Made by a program: the position numbers and the translations under genes. A DNA stretch of 64,000 bases, taken from NCBI GenBank assembly GCA_011389655.1, contig JAABTX010000001.1, positions 1 through 64,000 on the forward strand. The letters are read 5' to 3'. Numbering within the stretch: the stretch's first letter is position 1; every line of letters begins with the position of its first letter. This DNA is from Thioalkalivibrio sp. GTDB lineage: Bacteria > Pseudomonadota > Gammaproteobacteria > Ectothiorhodospirales > Ectothiorhodospiraceae. The notes beneath the pieces were generated by a model. The model searched no databases. It was given only the letters and a program-made list of their open reading frames with translations, and was not told where the DNA came from. Below are positions 29,400 to 37,698 of the stretch, one piece after another.

Positions 29400-32300
29400 A
29401 TGACCGCGCAGGAGCCCGGCATGCAGGACGATCCGCTCTGGTACAAGGACGCGATTATCTACCAGATGCATGTCAAGGCGTTCCTGGACAGCAACGACGA
29501 TGGCATCGGCGATTTTCCGGGCCTGACCAGCAAGCTCGACTACATCCAGGATCTCGGCGTCAACACCCTGTGGCTGTTGCCCTTCTATCCCTCGCCCATG
29601 CGCGATGACGGGTACGACATTGCCGACTACCGCAACATCCACCCCGATTACGGCACCCGCAGGGACTTCCGCGCCTTCATGCGCGAGGCCCACCGCCGCG
29701 GCCTGCGCGTGATCACCGAACTGGTGATCAACCACACCTCCGATCAGCACCCCTGGTTCCAGGCAGCCCGCAAGGCCCCGCCGGGCAGTCGCAAGCATGC
29801 CTTTTATGTGTGGAGTGACAGCAGGGAGAGGTTTCCCGAGACCCGGGTGATCTTCACCGACAGCGAGGTCTCGAACTGGACCTGGGACGACGCCGCCGGC
29901 GCCTATTACTGGCATCGGTTCTTCCACCACCAGCCCGATCTGAATCACAACAATCCGGAGGTGGTGAAGGCCGTGATCCGGCTCATGCGGTTCTGGCTGG
30001 ACATGGGCGTCGACGGGCTGCGCCTGGACGCCATTCCCTACCTTTGCGTGCGCGACGGGACCAACAACGAGAACCTGCCGGAGACCCACGCCGTTCTCAA
30101 GCGCATGCGCGCGGAGGTGGACGAACACTACGGCGCGCGCATGTTTCTGGCGGAGGCGAACCAGTGGCCCGAGGATGCCCGGGAATACTGTGGCGATGGC
30201 GACGAATGCCACATGGTCTATCACTTCCCGCTGATGCCGCGCATGTACATGGCCGTGGCGCAGGAGGACCGCTATCCCATCCTGGAGATCATGGGCCAGA
30301 CCCCGGAGATCCCCGATACCTGCCAGTGGGCCATCTTCCTGCGCAACCACGACGAACTGACCCTGGAGATGGTCACCGACCGCGAGCGCGACTACATGTA
30401 CGAGCGTTACGCGGCGGATCCGCGCATGCGGGTCAACGTCGGGATCCGCCGCCGACTTGCGCCGCTGATGGAGAACGATCCCGAGAAGATCAAGCTGATG
30501 AACAGCCTGCTGATGTCGATGCCCGGCTCGCCGATCATCTACTACGGCGACGAGATCGGCATGGGGGACAATTTCTTTCTCGGGGATCGCAACGGCGTGC
30601 GCACGCCGATGCAATGGAGCCCGGACCGCAACGGCGGCTTCTCCCGCGCCGATCCCCAGTTTCTGTATCTGCCGCCGATGATGGATCCCGTCTACGGGTA
30701 TGCGGCGGTGAATGTGGAGGCGCAGAGCCGGGAGCCCTCGTCGCTGCTGAACTGGATGAAGCGGCTGATCGCGGTGCGCAAGGTCCATCCCGCCTTCGGT
30801 CGCGGCACCCTGAGCTTTCTGCAACCGGGCAACCGCAAGATCCTGGCCTACGTGCGCGAATACGGCGAAGAGTCGGTGCTGTGCGTGGCCAATCTCGCGC
30901 GTTCGGCACAGCCGGTGGAACTCGATCTGGCCCGCTTCAAGGGCAGGGTGCCGATGGAGCTGATGGGACGCACGGCGTTCCCCCCGATCGGGGATCTGCC
31001 CTATCTCCTCACCCTGCCGGGACACGCCTTCTACTGGTTCGAGCTGGCCAGCGACGCGGCGGCGCCGGTCTGGCATCAGGAGATGCTGCCGTCGATCGAA
31101 CTGCCGGTGCTGGTATTGTCCGGCGGCTGGCAAAGCTTCCTGCCGGAACCGCGGCCCCCGGGCCCCGGGGCGGCCTCCGGTGTTGCGGTCAAGCTGAAGA
31201 AGCGTCTGGAAGACGAGGTCCTGCCCGCCTTTCTGCGCGAGCAGCGGTGGTTTGCGGCCAAGGGACAGGCGCTGGTGGCCGTGGAGGTCGCACAGGTATC
31301 GCAGTGGGCCGCCGCAGACGGGGAATGGCTGCTGATGTGGGTGCGGTGCCGCTTCGAAGGCGGCGTGACGCAGACCTACCTTCTTCCGCTCGGTCTGGTC
31401 TGGGGCGACATCGACGAGGATCCGGTGCGGGTGATGCTGCCCGCCGCGGTCGCGCGCGTGCGCGAGAAGGCCCGGGTGGGTGTGCTGCACGACGCAGCGG
31501 TGGCCGAAGATTTCGTCCACGCGCTGGTCGCGGCGATGGCGAGGCCATCGGATGAGCCGCTGGGGTCGGGCATGCTGCGCTTCCGTCCGAGCGCGGCCTA
31601 TGCGGAGCTGGCGGGCGCGACCCCGCACCGCAACCTGCGCCGCCCGGGGGCCGAGGGAACCAACAGCACGGTGGTGATCGGTGACGGACTGTTCCTCAAG
31701 CTCTACCGGCGCATCCAGCCGGGGCTGAGCCCGGAACTGGAAATGGGACGCTACCTCACCGAGGTCTCCCCGTTCCCCAACATCTCGCCCCTCGCGGGGT
31801 CGGTGGAATATCAGGGCCCCGACGAAGAGCCCTCCACCCTGGCCCTGCTCCAGGGCTATGTCGCGAACCAGGGCGACGGCTGGAATTACAGTGTCGACTA
31901 CCTGGTCCGCCACTTCGAGGATTGCCTGGCCCGTCCCGACGAGATCACGGCCGATGTGCATGTCGACTACCAGCGCCTGATGCATACCCTGGGGCAGCGT
32001 ACCGGCGAACTCCATGTCGCTCTGGCGAGGCCCGGCAGCGACCCGGCCTTCGCTCCCGAACCGATGCAGTCCGGCGATCTGGAGTCCTGGGGCAACCGCG
32101 TGCGCGAAGAGGTGCACGCCAGTCTCGACCTGCTCGCGGGGCGCCGGGGCGCGTTGCCGGGAGAGGTCAGCCCGGCGGTGGAACGCCTGCTGCAGGCCCG
32201 GCATGCATTCCTTCGGCGGATCCCGGAATGGACCGGCCGCGAGGTGGATGCGGTGAAGATCCGCCATCACGGCGACTATCACCTGGGTCAGGTGCTGTTG

Positions 32301-32738
32301 ACCGAGAACGACTTCGTGATCATCGATTTCGAGGGCGAGCCGATTCGCCCGATCGCGGAACGCAGGCTCAAGCATTCGCCCCTGCGCGACGTCGCGGGAA
32401 TGCTCCGTTCCTTCAGCTACGCAGGCGCCGCGGCGCTGGCGGACTGCACCGCCGAGCGACCGCTCGACCGTGAACGCCTGCTGCCGCACCTTCGGCATTG
32501 GGAAGGGGTCAGCACTGATGCCTTTCTCGCTGGTTATCGCGAGGCTGTGGCGGATTGTCGGGCATCTCCCGCGGATGTCGGGGACTTCAGCCGACTGACC
32601 CGTCTGTTCGTGATGGAAAAGGCCCTCTATGAATTGCGTTACGAACTGGATCACCGCCTGGACTGGGTCGGCATCCCGGTCGATGGCCTACTGAACCTGC
32701 TGGAGGAGACCGGCAGCGGAGAGAATGATGGGGCGTGA
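29400..32738 (+). CDS. treS: Fused trehalose synthase (TreS) and maltokinase (Pep2)
   Basis: 1112 residues. Residues about 10-560 are GH13 trehalose synthase: WYKDAIIYQMHVKAFLDSN, nucleophile Asp in GVDGLRLDAIPYL, Glu in RMFLAEANQWPED and Asp in FLRNHDELTLEM. From about 594 the maltokinase half begins (LKKRLEDEVLPAFLREQRWF), with GDYHLGQVLL and FVIIDFEGEP as catalytic and metal segments. Together they turn trehalose into maltose and then maltose 1-phosphate for GlgE. The start at 29400 has GAGGTGG seven bases upstream; an alternative ATG at 29382 overlaps the glgE stop but has no good binding site. TreS-Pep2 fusions are known in proteobacteria. Confidence 0.95.
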   Translation: MTAQEPGMQDDPLWYKDAIIYQMHVKAFLDSNDDGIGDFPGLTSKLDYIQDLGVNTLWLLPFYPSPMRDDGYDIADYRNIHPDYGTRRDFRAFMREAHRRGLRVITELVINHTSDQHPWFQAARKAPPGSRKHAFYVWSDSRERFPETRVIFTDSEVSNWTWDDAAGAYYWHRFFHHQPDLNHNNPEVVKAVIRLMRFWLDMGVDGLRLDAIPYLCVRDGTNNENLPETHAVLKRMRAEVDEHYGARMFLAEANQWPEDAREYCGDGDECHMVYHFPLMPRMYMAVAQEDRYPILEIMGQTPEIPDTCQWAIFLRNHDELTLEMVTDRERDYMYERYAADPRMRVNVGIRRRLAPLMENDPEKIKLMNSLLMSMPGSPIIYYGDEIGMGDNFFLGDRNGVRTPMQWSPDRNGGFSRADPQFLYLPPMMDPVYGYAAVNVEAQSREPSSLLNWMKRLIAVRKVHPAFGRGTLSFLQPGNRKILAYVREYGEESVLCVANLARSAQPVELDLARFKGRVPMELMGRTAFPPIGDLPYLLTLPGHAFYWFELASDAAAPVWHQEMLPSIELPVLVLSGGWQSFLPEPRPPGPGAASGVAVKLKKRLEDEVLPAFLREQRWFAAKGQALVAVEVAQVSQWAAADGEWLLMWVRCRFEGGVTQTYLLPLGLVWGDIDEDPVRVMLPAAVARVREKARVGVLHDAAVAEDFVHALVAAMARPSDEPLGSGMLRFRPSAAYAELAGATPHRNLRRPGAEGTNSTVVIGDGLFLKLYRRIQPGLSPELEMGRYLTEVSPFPNISPLAGSVEYQGPDEEPSTLALLQGYVANQGDGWNYSVDYLVRHFEDCLARPDEITADVHVDYQRLMHTLGQRTGELHVALARPGSDPAFAPEPMQSGDLESWGNRVREEVHASLDLLAGRRGALPGEVSPAVERLLQARHAFLRRIPEWTGREVDAVKIRHHGDYHLGQVLLTENDFVIIDFEGEPIRPIAERRLKHSPLRDVAGMLRSFSYAGAAALADCTAERPLDRERLLPHLRHWEGVSTDAFLAGYREAVADCRASPADVGDFSRLTRLFVMEKALYELRYELDHRLDWVGIPVDGLLNLLEETGSGENDGA

Positions 32739-32834
32739 GGCGCTGCGGCCCCGCGTCGGCTGCGCGGTCGCAGCCGGCGCGTTGCTTCCGGCCCCGACGT
32801 CGGATCCGTCCGGGCGACCGATCGGGAGGCTTCG

Positions 32835-34802
32835 ATGCCGGAGGTCGTGAGCCGCCAGGGATGCGCCGCGGTTCCATTGCCGGACCCCGCGATCACCGAG
32901 GCATTGCGCGTGCTCGGCAAGCGACGTCTTGCGCTTGCCATCCACGACAGCTGTCTTCCGGGTCTGCCCGGCGAGGACATCGGGCGGGGCGCGCTCTACA
33001 GCCGGGGGGCACTGGAATTCCTGGCCTTCCTGCGCGGCCTGGGTTTCGACAGCATCCAGTTGGGCCCCTTGGGACAGACGCCGCGCAACGACCCCTCGCC
33101 CTACAACGGCACCGTGTTCTCCCGGAACATCCTGAACCTGGATCCGGGCAGCCTGGCTGCCCGCGGTGAAGGGGCCGGCCTGCTCGATCCCGGCGCCCTC
33201 GAAGGCCGGGTCCGGGAGTGCCCCTGCGATGATGGATCCCGCAGCGTTCACGGCTATGCCTTCGATGCCGGGCACGCAATGCTGGAGGAGATCCACCGAA
33301 ACTTCGCGGCGGCGCGGCAACGGGGCGATCCGGGGGCCTTCAAGCTCGATGCGGAACTACGTGTCTTTACCGCCCAGAATCGCGACTGGCTCCAACCCGA
33401 CGCGCTCTATCACGTGCTCTGGCGGCACCATGGACAGAGGCGCCATCGGCACTGGCCGGTGATCGACCCCGCCTGTCCGGATGCGGACCTGTACCGGCAT
33501 GTCGGCCAGGGATCGGACCCGTGCAGATCCCGCCGGGAGGCCCTGTTCGAGGCGCATCGTGATGCGCTTGAACGCTATCGCCTGGGGCAGTTCCTGGTGC
33601 AGCGGCAGCACGCACGGTTCCACTCCGAGGCGAAGAGGCTCGGGCTAAGACTCTACGGCGATCTCCAGGTCGGTCTCTCGGACTGTGACGAGTGGATCCG
33701 TGGCGGATTGCTGCTGGCGGATTACCGCATGGGGGCGCCACCGAGCCGCACCAATCGCGACGGACAGCCCTGGGGCTACGGGGTGTACGACCCGGATCAG
33801 TATCGCGATGCCGACGGTGCCGCCGGTCCCGTGCTCCGCTTCATGCATGCCCGGATCGAAAAGATGCTCGGGGAGCTCGATGGCCTGCGCATCGATCACC
33901 CGCACGGTCTGGTGTGCCCCTGGGTGTACCGCGCCGATGATCCCGATCCGTATCACGCGGTGCAGCATGGCGCGCGCCTGTTCTCATCGCCACAGCTGCC
34001 CGATCACCCGACCCTTGCCCGTTATGCGCTCGTCGGGGTGGCGCAGTTGAACCAGTCTGTTCCCCGCCACGCGGACGACTGGGTGCGGTGGCTGCGGCCG
34101 GATCAGGTCGAGCGCTACGCGCCGTTGCTGGAGACGGTGGTGAAGGTGGTTCGGGAACATGGCGGCTCGAGCGCGGACATCCCCTGCGAGGTGCTGAGCA
34201 CATTGCCTCATCCGGTGGCGGCTGTCATCGGTCGCCTGGGGTTGGGTCGGTTTCGGGTGACGCAGAAGGCGGACCCCCGCAACCGTGACGACGTCTATCG
34301 CAGCGAGAACGCCGAGGCCCGGGACTGGATCATGGTCGGGACTCACGACACGCCGTCACTCTGGCATCTGGCCCGCCGGTGGATGGAGGACGGTGAGCGG
34401 GCCCGGCAGGAGGCGGAGGATCTTGCCGCGCGACTCGTCACGCCGCCGGAACGGGAGCGCTTCGCGCGCGAATTGGCAGGGGATCGCAACAAGCTGGTGC
34501 ATGCCAAGTGGGCGGATGCGTTCGCCAGCCCGGCAGAACAGGTCATGGTGTTCTTCGCCGATCTGCTCGGCCAGGAGCAGACCTACAACCGGGCCGGTTT
34601 CGTCGATGCCGAAAACTGGACCCTGCGGGTGCCGCGCGACTACGCGACGGCCTTCCCGCGTAAGGTGGCCCGGGGTGAGGCCCTGGACCTGCACTGCGTA
34701 CTGGCCCTGGCGCTGCAGGCGCGAGGCCACGATTTCGCGGATATGCACCGCGAACTGATCCAGCGTCTGCGCCAACGGGCTGATCGCTGGTGGACCGGGT
34801 GA
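32835..34802 (+). CDS. malQ: 4-alpha-glucanotransferase (GH77, MalQ-like)
   Basis: 655 residues. Opens with a leader (PEVVSRQGCAAVPLPD), then LALAIHDSCLPG and FDSIQLGPLGQTPRNDPSPYNG, the GH77 entry motif. The likely nucleophile is Asp in LDGLRIDHPHGLV; IPCEVLSTLP and the late GTHDTPSLWHLARRW match the other active-site strands. It disproportionates maltodextrins in the cytoplasm. The sequence is divergent from E. coli MalQ, which leaves the exact donor and acceptor preference open. It follows treS-pep2 by 96 bases on the same strand and would rebuild short chains left by TreY/TreZ, GlgX and GlgE. Confidence 0.85.
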   Translation: MPEVVSRQGCAAVPLPDPAITEALRVLGKRRLALAIHDSCLPGLPGEDIGRGALYSRGALEFLAFLRGLGFDSIQLGPLGQTPRNDPSPYNGTVFSRNILNLDPGSLAARGEGAGLLDPGALEGRVRECPCDDGSRSVHGYAFDAGHAMLEEIHRNFAAARQRGDPGAFKLDAELRVFTAQNRDWLQPDALYHVLWRHHGQRRHRHWPVIDPACPDADLYRHVGQGSDPCRSRREALFEAHRDALERYRLGQFLVQRQHARFHSEAKRLGLRLYGDLQVGLSDCDEWIRGGLLLADYRMGAPPSRTNRDGQPWGYGVYDPDQYRDADGAAGPVLRFMHARIEKMLGELDGLRIDHPHGLVCPWVYRADDPDPYHAVQHGARLFSSPQLPDHPTLARYALVGVAQLNQSVPRHADDWVRWLRPDQVERYAPLLETVVKVVREHGGSSADIPCEVLSTLPHPVAAVIGRLGLGRFRVTQKADPRNRDDVYRSENAEARDWIMVGTHDTPSLWHLARRWMEDGERARQEAEDLAARLVTPPERERFARELAGDRNKLVHAKWADAFASPAEQVMVFFADLLGQEQTYNRAGFVDAENWTLRVPRDYATAFPRKVARGEALDLHCVLALALQARGHDFADMHRELIQRLRQRADRWWTG

Positions 34803-34923
34803 TGACATCGTTGGCGATGCGCGTGCGCCCGCGATCTTATGAACCGGCCCGCTCCTGGGTTCGGGGGCAGGTAGCGCAGGGAAGATCCCTGCTCGGGGTC
34901 ACCCTTTCCGGAGGCGCCATGAC

Positions 34924-37584
34924 ATGAGTGCCCAGACCATCGACCAGCTCCTCTCTTCCCGTTCCGTATCCGAGGACCAGACGGCGATCGTCGTGATGAG
35001 CCGCGAGAGTTCCGACGCCACCTCGCGGGCGGCCCTTTTCGAACGGGCGGGCCGGCTGGCGGCCGGTCTGGAGAAAGCGGGGCTGGAGCGCGGCGACCGG
35101 ATCGTGATCCTCGCTCCGAACAGTGCCGACTGGGTGGTCTCCGCGCTCGGGGTGATGAATGCCGGGGGCGCGTTGGTGCCGCTGGACACGCAGATGCCGC
35201 GCGAGGACCTGGAACATGCCCTCTCCGATTCCCAGCCGCGCTTCGTCTTCACCACGTCCAGGCTCGAGGACCGTCTGCCGGACGGTCTGGGCGATGTACC
35301 GGTCTACCTCCTGGATGCCGAGCCGGATGCCGCGGAGGCCTGGGAAGGTCTCCTGAAGGAGGAACCGGCGTCATCCGTCGCGGAATCGGACGATATCGCG
35401 GCCATCTTCTACACCTCCGGGACCACGGGGCCGCCGAAGGGCGTGCCACTGACGCACCGGAACCTGAGCAGCAACGTGGAGGCGCTGTGCGAGCAGGAAC
35501 TCGCGGACGACCGCGACCGGGTGCTCGTGCCGCTGCCGTTCCATCACGTGTATCCCTTCACGGTCGGCATCCTGATCCCCATGACCATCGGCGCGCCGAT
35601 CATCGTGCCCTTCTCCCTGGTGGGACCGCAGATCGTGCGTGCGCTGCAGGAAGGCGAGGCGACCGTGATGCTGGGGGTGCCCCGGCTTTACGAGGCCATA
35701 TGGCAGGCCCTGCAGGACAGGGTCTCGAGTCGCGGCCGAATCCCCGCGCTGGTGTTCCGGCAGACGCTGGGCGTGTCGCGGCTCGCGCGCCGCAGGCTCG
35801 GGCTGCGTCTGGGACGGAAGCTGTTCAAGGGCCTGCACAAGCGCCTGGCCCCGCGCCTGCGGCTGGTGGTCGCGGGCGGAGCCGCGCTGGACCCCGACCT
35901 CGGGCGCAACCTGCTGGCGCTGGGTTGGGAAGTCGGCACCGGCTACGGTCTCAGCGAGACCTCTCCGATCCTCACCTACAATCCGCCGGACCGCCTGAAG
36001 CTCGAGGCCGCCGGTCTCCCCCTGCCCGGAGTGGAACTCGCAATCGACGATTCCGATTCCGGGGACGGGCGGGGCGAGCTGATGGTACGGGGGCCGAACG
36101 TGTTCGCGGGCTACCTGAATCTTCCCGGGAAGAACGAGGAGGACTTCGAGGAGGGCGGCTGGTTCCGCACCGGCGACACCGGCGAGATCGACGAGGACGG
36201 CTACCTGCACCTGCACGGTCGTGAATCCTCGATGATCCTGCTCTCCGGCGGGGAGAACGTGGATCCGGAACGGGTGGAGGATACCCTGCAGGCGATCGAA
36301 GAGGTGCGGGAGATCGGCGTCCTTGAGCACGAAGATCGCCTGGCGGCGGTCGTGGTGCCGGAGTCGGACCTGCTGCGCGAGGTGACCGGCGAGGACCTCG
36401 AGCAGCGGGTCAGGGAAGTGGTGAAGAAGGCGGCGAAGGATCTGCCGAGCCATCACCGTCCGGGCGAACTGCGCATTGCCCTCGATCCGCTGCCCCGCAC
36501 CCGCCTCGGCAAGCTGCGGCGGCACAAGCTGGAGGAGCTCTTCGAGGAGCTGGGGAAGGAAGACGCGGTATCCGAGGCACGACCCGAGCCGGTCTCCCCG
36601 GAGTCGATGGCGCCCGAGGACCAGCAGTTGCTGTCGGATCCGGGGGCGGAGAAGACCTGGAATTACCTCGCCGAGCGCTTCCACGATCTTCGCCTGACCC
36701 CGGACACCAGCCTCGCCGACGAACTGGGGATCGATTCGCTCAGCTGGGTGGACCTCACGCTTGCGCTTCAGGATCGCGCCGGTATCGACCTCGACGACTC
36801 CGCGATCGAACGGGTCGAGACGGTCCGGGACCTCCTGCAGGAGGCGGCCGGGGCCTCCGAGGCCCGGGAGGGCCGGGGCGAACTGAAGAAGCAGCTCGAG
36901 GACCCGGAATCAATGCTCGACGAGGACCAGCGAAGGGCCCTGGAACCCCCGGGGCCGACTCGCCGCGTCGTCGGTTGGCTGCTGCTGGGCCCTGCGCGGG
37001 TGCTCTCGCGCCTGTTGATGCGCGTAGAGGTGCGCGGCAGTCTTCCGGACGACGGCCCCTGCATCATCGCGCCGCGTCACCTGAGCTTCGTGGACCCCCT
37101 GGCGCTGCTGCCCGCTCTCGGCAGGCGGGACCTCGAGTCGCTCTACTGGGCGGGCCTGCAGGAGTACCTGTTTTCCAACCGGGTGTCACGGGCCTTCAGC
37201 CGGATCGCGCGGGTCCTGCCGATTGACCCCGGATCCGCACCGCGCAGGAGTCTCGCTCTGGCGGCGGCCTGCGTGGCGCGTGGCCACGGGCTGATCTGGT
37301 TTCCGGAAGGGCAGCGTTCTCCGGACGGCACGCTGCAGCGCCTGCGGCCCGGGATCGGGCTGGTTCTCGCCGCGCAGCCGGTGCCGGTGGTGCCGGTCTG
37401 GATCGACGGCACCCGGGAGGTGATGGCACCCGGGCAGCACTTCCCGCGTCCGGGCAGACGGGTACGCGTGACCGTCGGCGATCCGGTCGCACCCGAGACC
37501 TACGGCAGCGACGAGCGCGAGATCGTGAAGGCCCTGCAGTCGGCGCTGGAGGATCTGGGCGAGTCATCGGAGGCGCGGGGATAA
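34924..37584 (+). CDS. Acyl-AMP ligase / acyl carrier / lysophospholipid acyltransferase-like fusion
   Basis: 886 residues. Residues 1-545 are an ANL adenylating enzyme: FYTSGTTGPPKG (about 162-173), YGLSETSPILTYN and catalytic Lys530 in TRLGKLRRHK. Residues about 565-645 are an acyl-carrier domain with Ser605 in LGIDSLSW as phosphopantetheine site. After a charged linker, residues about 680-880 are a PlsC-type acyltransferase with HX4D at His719-Asp724 and PEGQRSPDG from about 794. The protein could activate a free fatty acid, hold it on its own carrier domain and pass it to a lysophospholipid or other acceptor. E. coli Aas has ligase and acyltransferase but no built-in carrier. GGAGG lies nine bases before the ATG. 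Cytoplasmic or membrane-peripheral. Confidence 0.88.
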   Translation: MSAQTIDQLLSSRSVSEDQTAIVVMSRESSDATSRAALFERAGRLAAGLEKAGLERGDRIVILAPNSADWVVSALGVMNAGGALVPLDTQMPREDLEHALSDSQPRFVFTTSRLEDRLPDGLGDVPVYLLDAEPDAAEAWEGLLKEEPASSVAESDDIAAIFYTSGTTGPPKGVPLTHRNLSSNVEALCEQELADDRDRVLVPLPFHHVYPFTVGILIPMTIGAPIIVPFSLVGPQIVRALQEGEATVMLGVPRLYEAIWQALQDRVSSRGRIPALVFRQTLGVSRLARRRLGLRLGRKLFKGLHKRLAPRLRLVVAGGAALDPDLGRNLLALGWEVGTGYGLSETSPILTYNPPDRLKLEAAGLPLPGVELAIDDSDSGDGRGELMVRGPNVFAGYLNLPGKNEEDFEEGGWFRTGDTGEIDEDGYLHLHGRESSMILLSGGENVDPERVEDTLQAIEEVREIGVLEHEDRLAAVVVPESDLLREVTGEDLEQRVREVVKKAAKDLPSHHRPGELRIALDPLPRTRLGKLRRHKLEELFEELGKEDAVSEARPEPVSPESMAPEDQQLLSDPGAEKTWNYLAERFHDLRLTPDTSLADELGIDSLSWVDLTLALQDRAGIDLDDSAIERVETVRDLLQEAAGASEAREGRGELKKQLEDPESMLDEDQRRALEPPGPTRRVVGWLLLGPARVLSRLLMRVEVRGSLPDDGPCIIAPRHLSFVDPLALLPALGRRDLESLYWAGLQEYLFSNRVSRAFSRIARVLPIDPGSAPRRSLALAAACVARGHGLIWFPEGQRSPDGTLQRLRPGIGLVLAAQPVPVVPVWIDGTREVMAPGQHFPRPGRRVRVTVGDPVAPETYGSDEREIVKALQSALEDLGESSEARG

Positions 37585-37623
37585 CCGAGGGGACGGGGAG
37601 GGACGGGAACGCCGGAGGGGACG

Positions 37624-37649
37624 GGGGACAGATTGATAAATCTGTCCCC
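37624..37649. repeat. 26-bp near-perfect palindrome, second copy
   Basis: Same element as 10470-10495, with one mismatched pair (arm GGGGACAGATTGA). It lies between the ligase fusion and ppsA and could weaken read-through or only be a REP-type insertion. Confidence 0.7.
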
Positions 37650-37698
37650 GGGGGGCCGGAGCCGGGGGGCCGCCAAACACGACAGGAGGACGTGAAAA

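Noticed and set aside
29376..32654. 1092-codon open frame on the minus strand opposite treS-pep2
   Set aside because: Same reasoning: no recognisable fold, while the plus strand encodes intact catalytic motifs.
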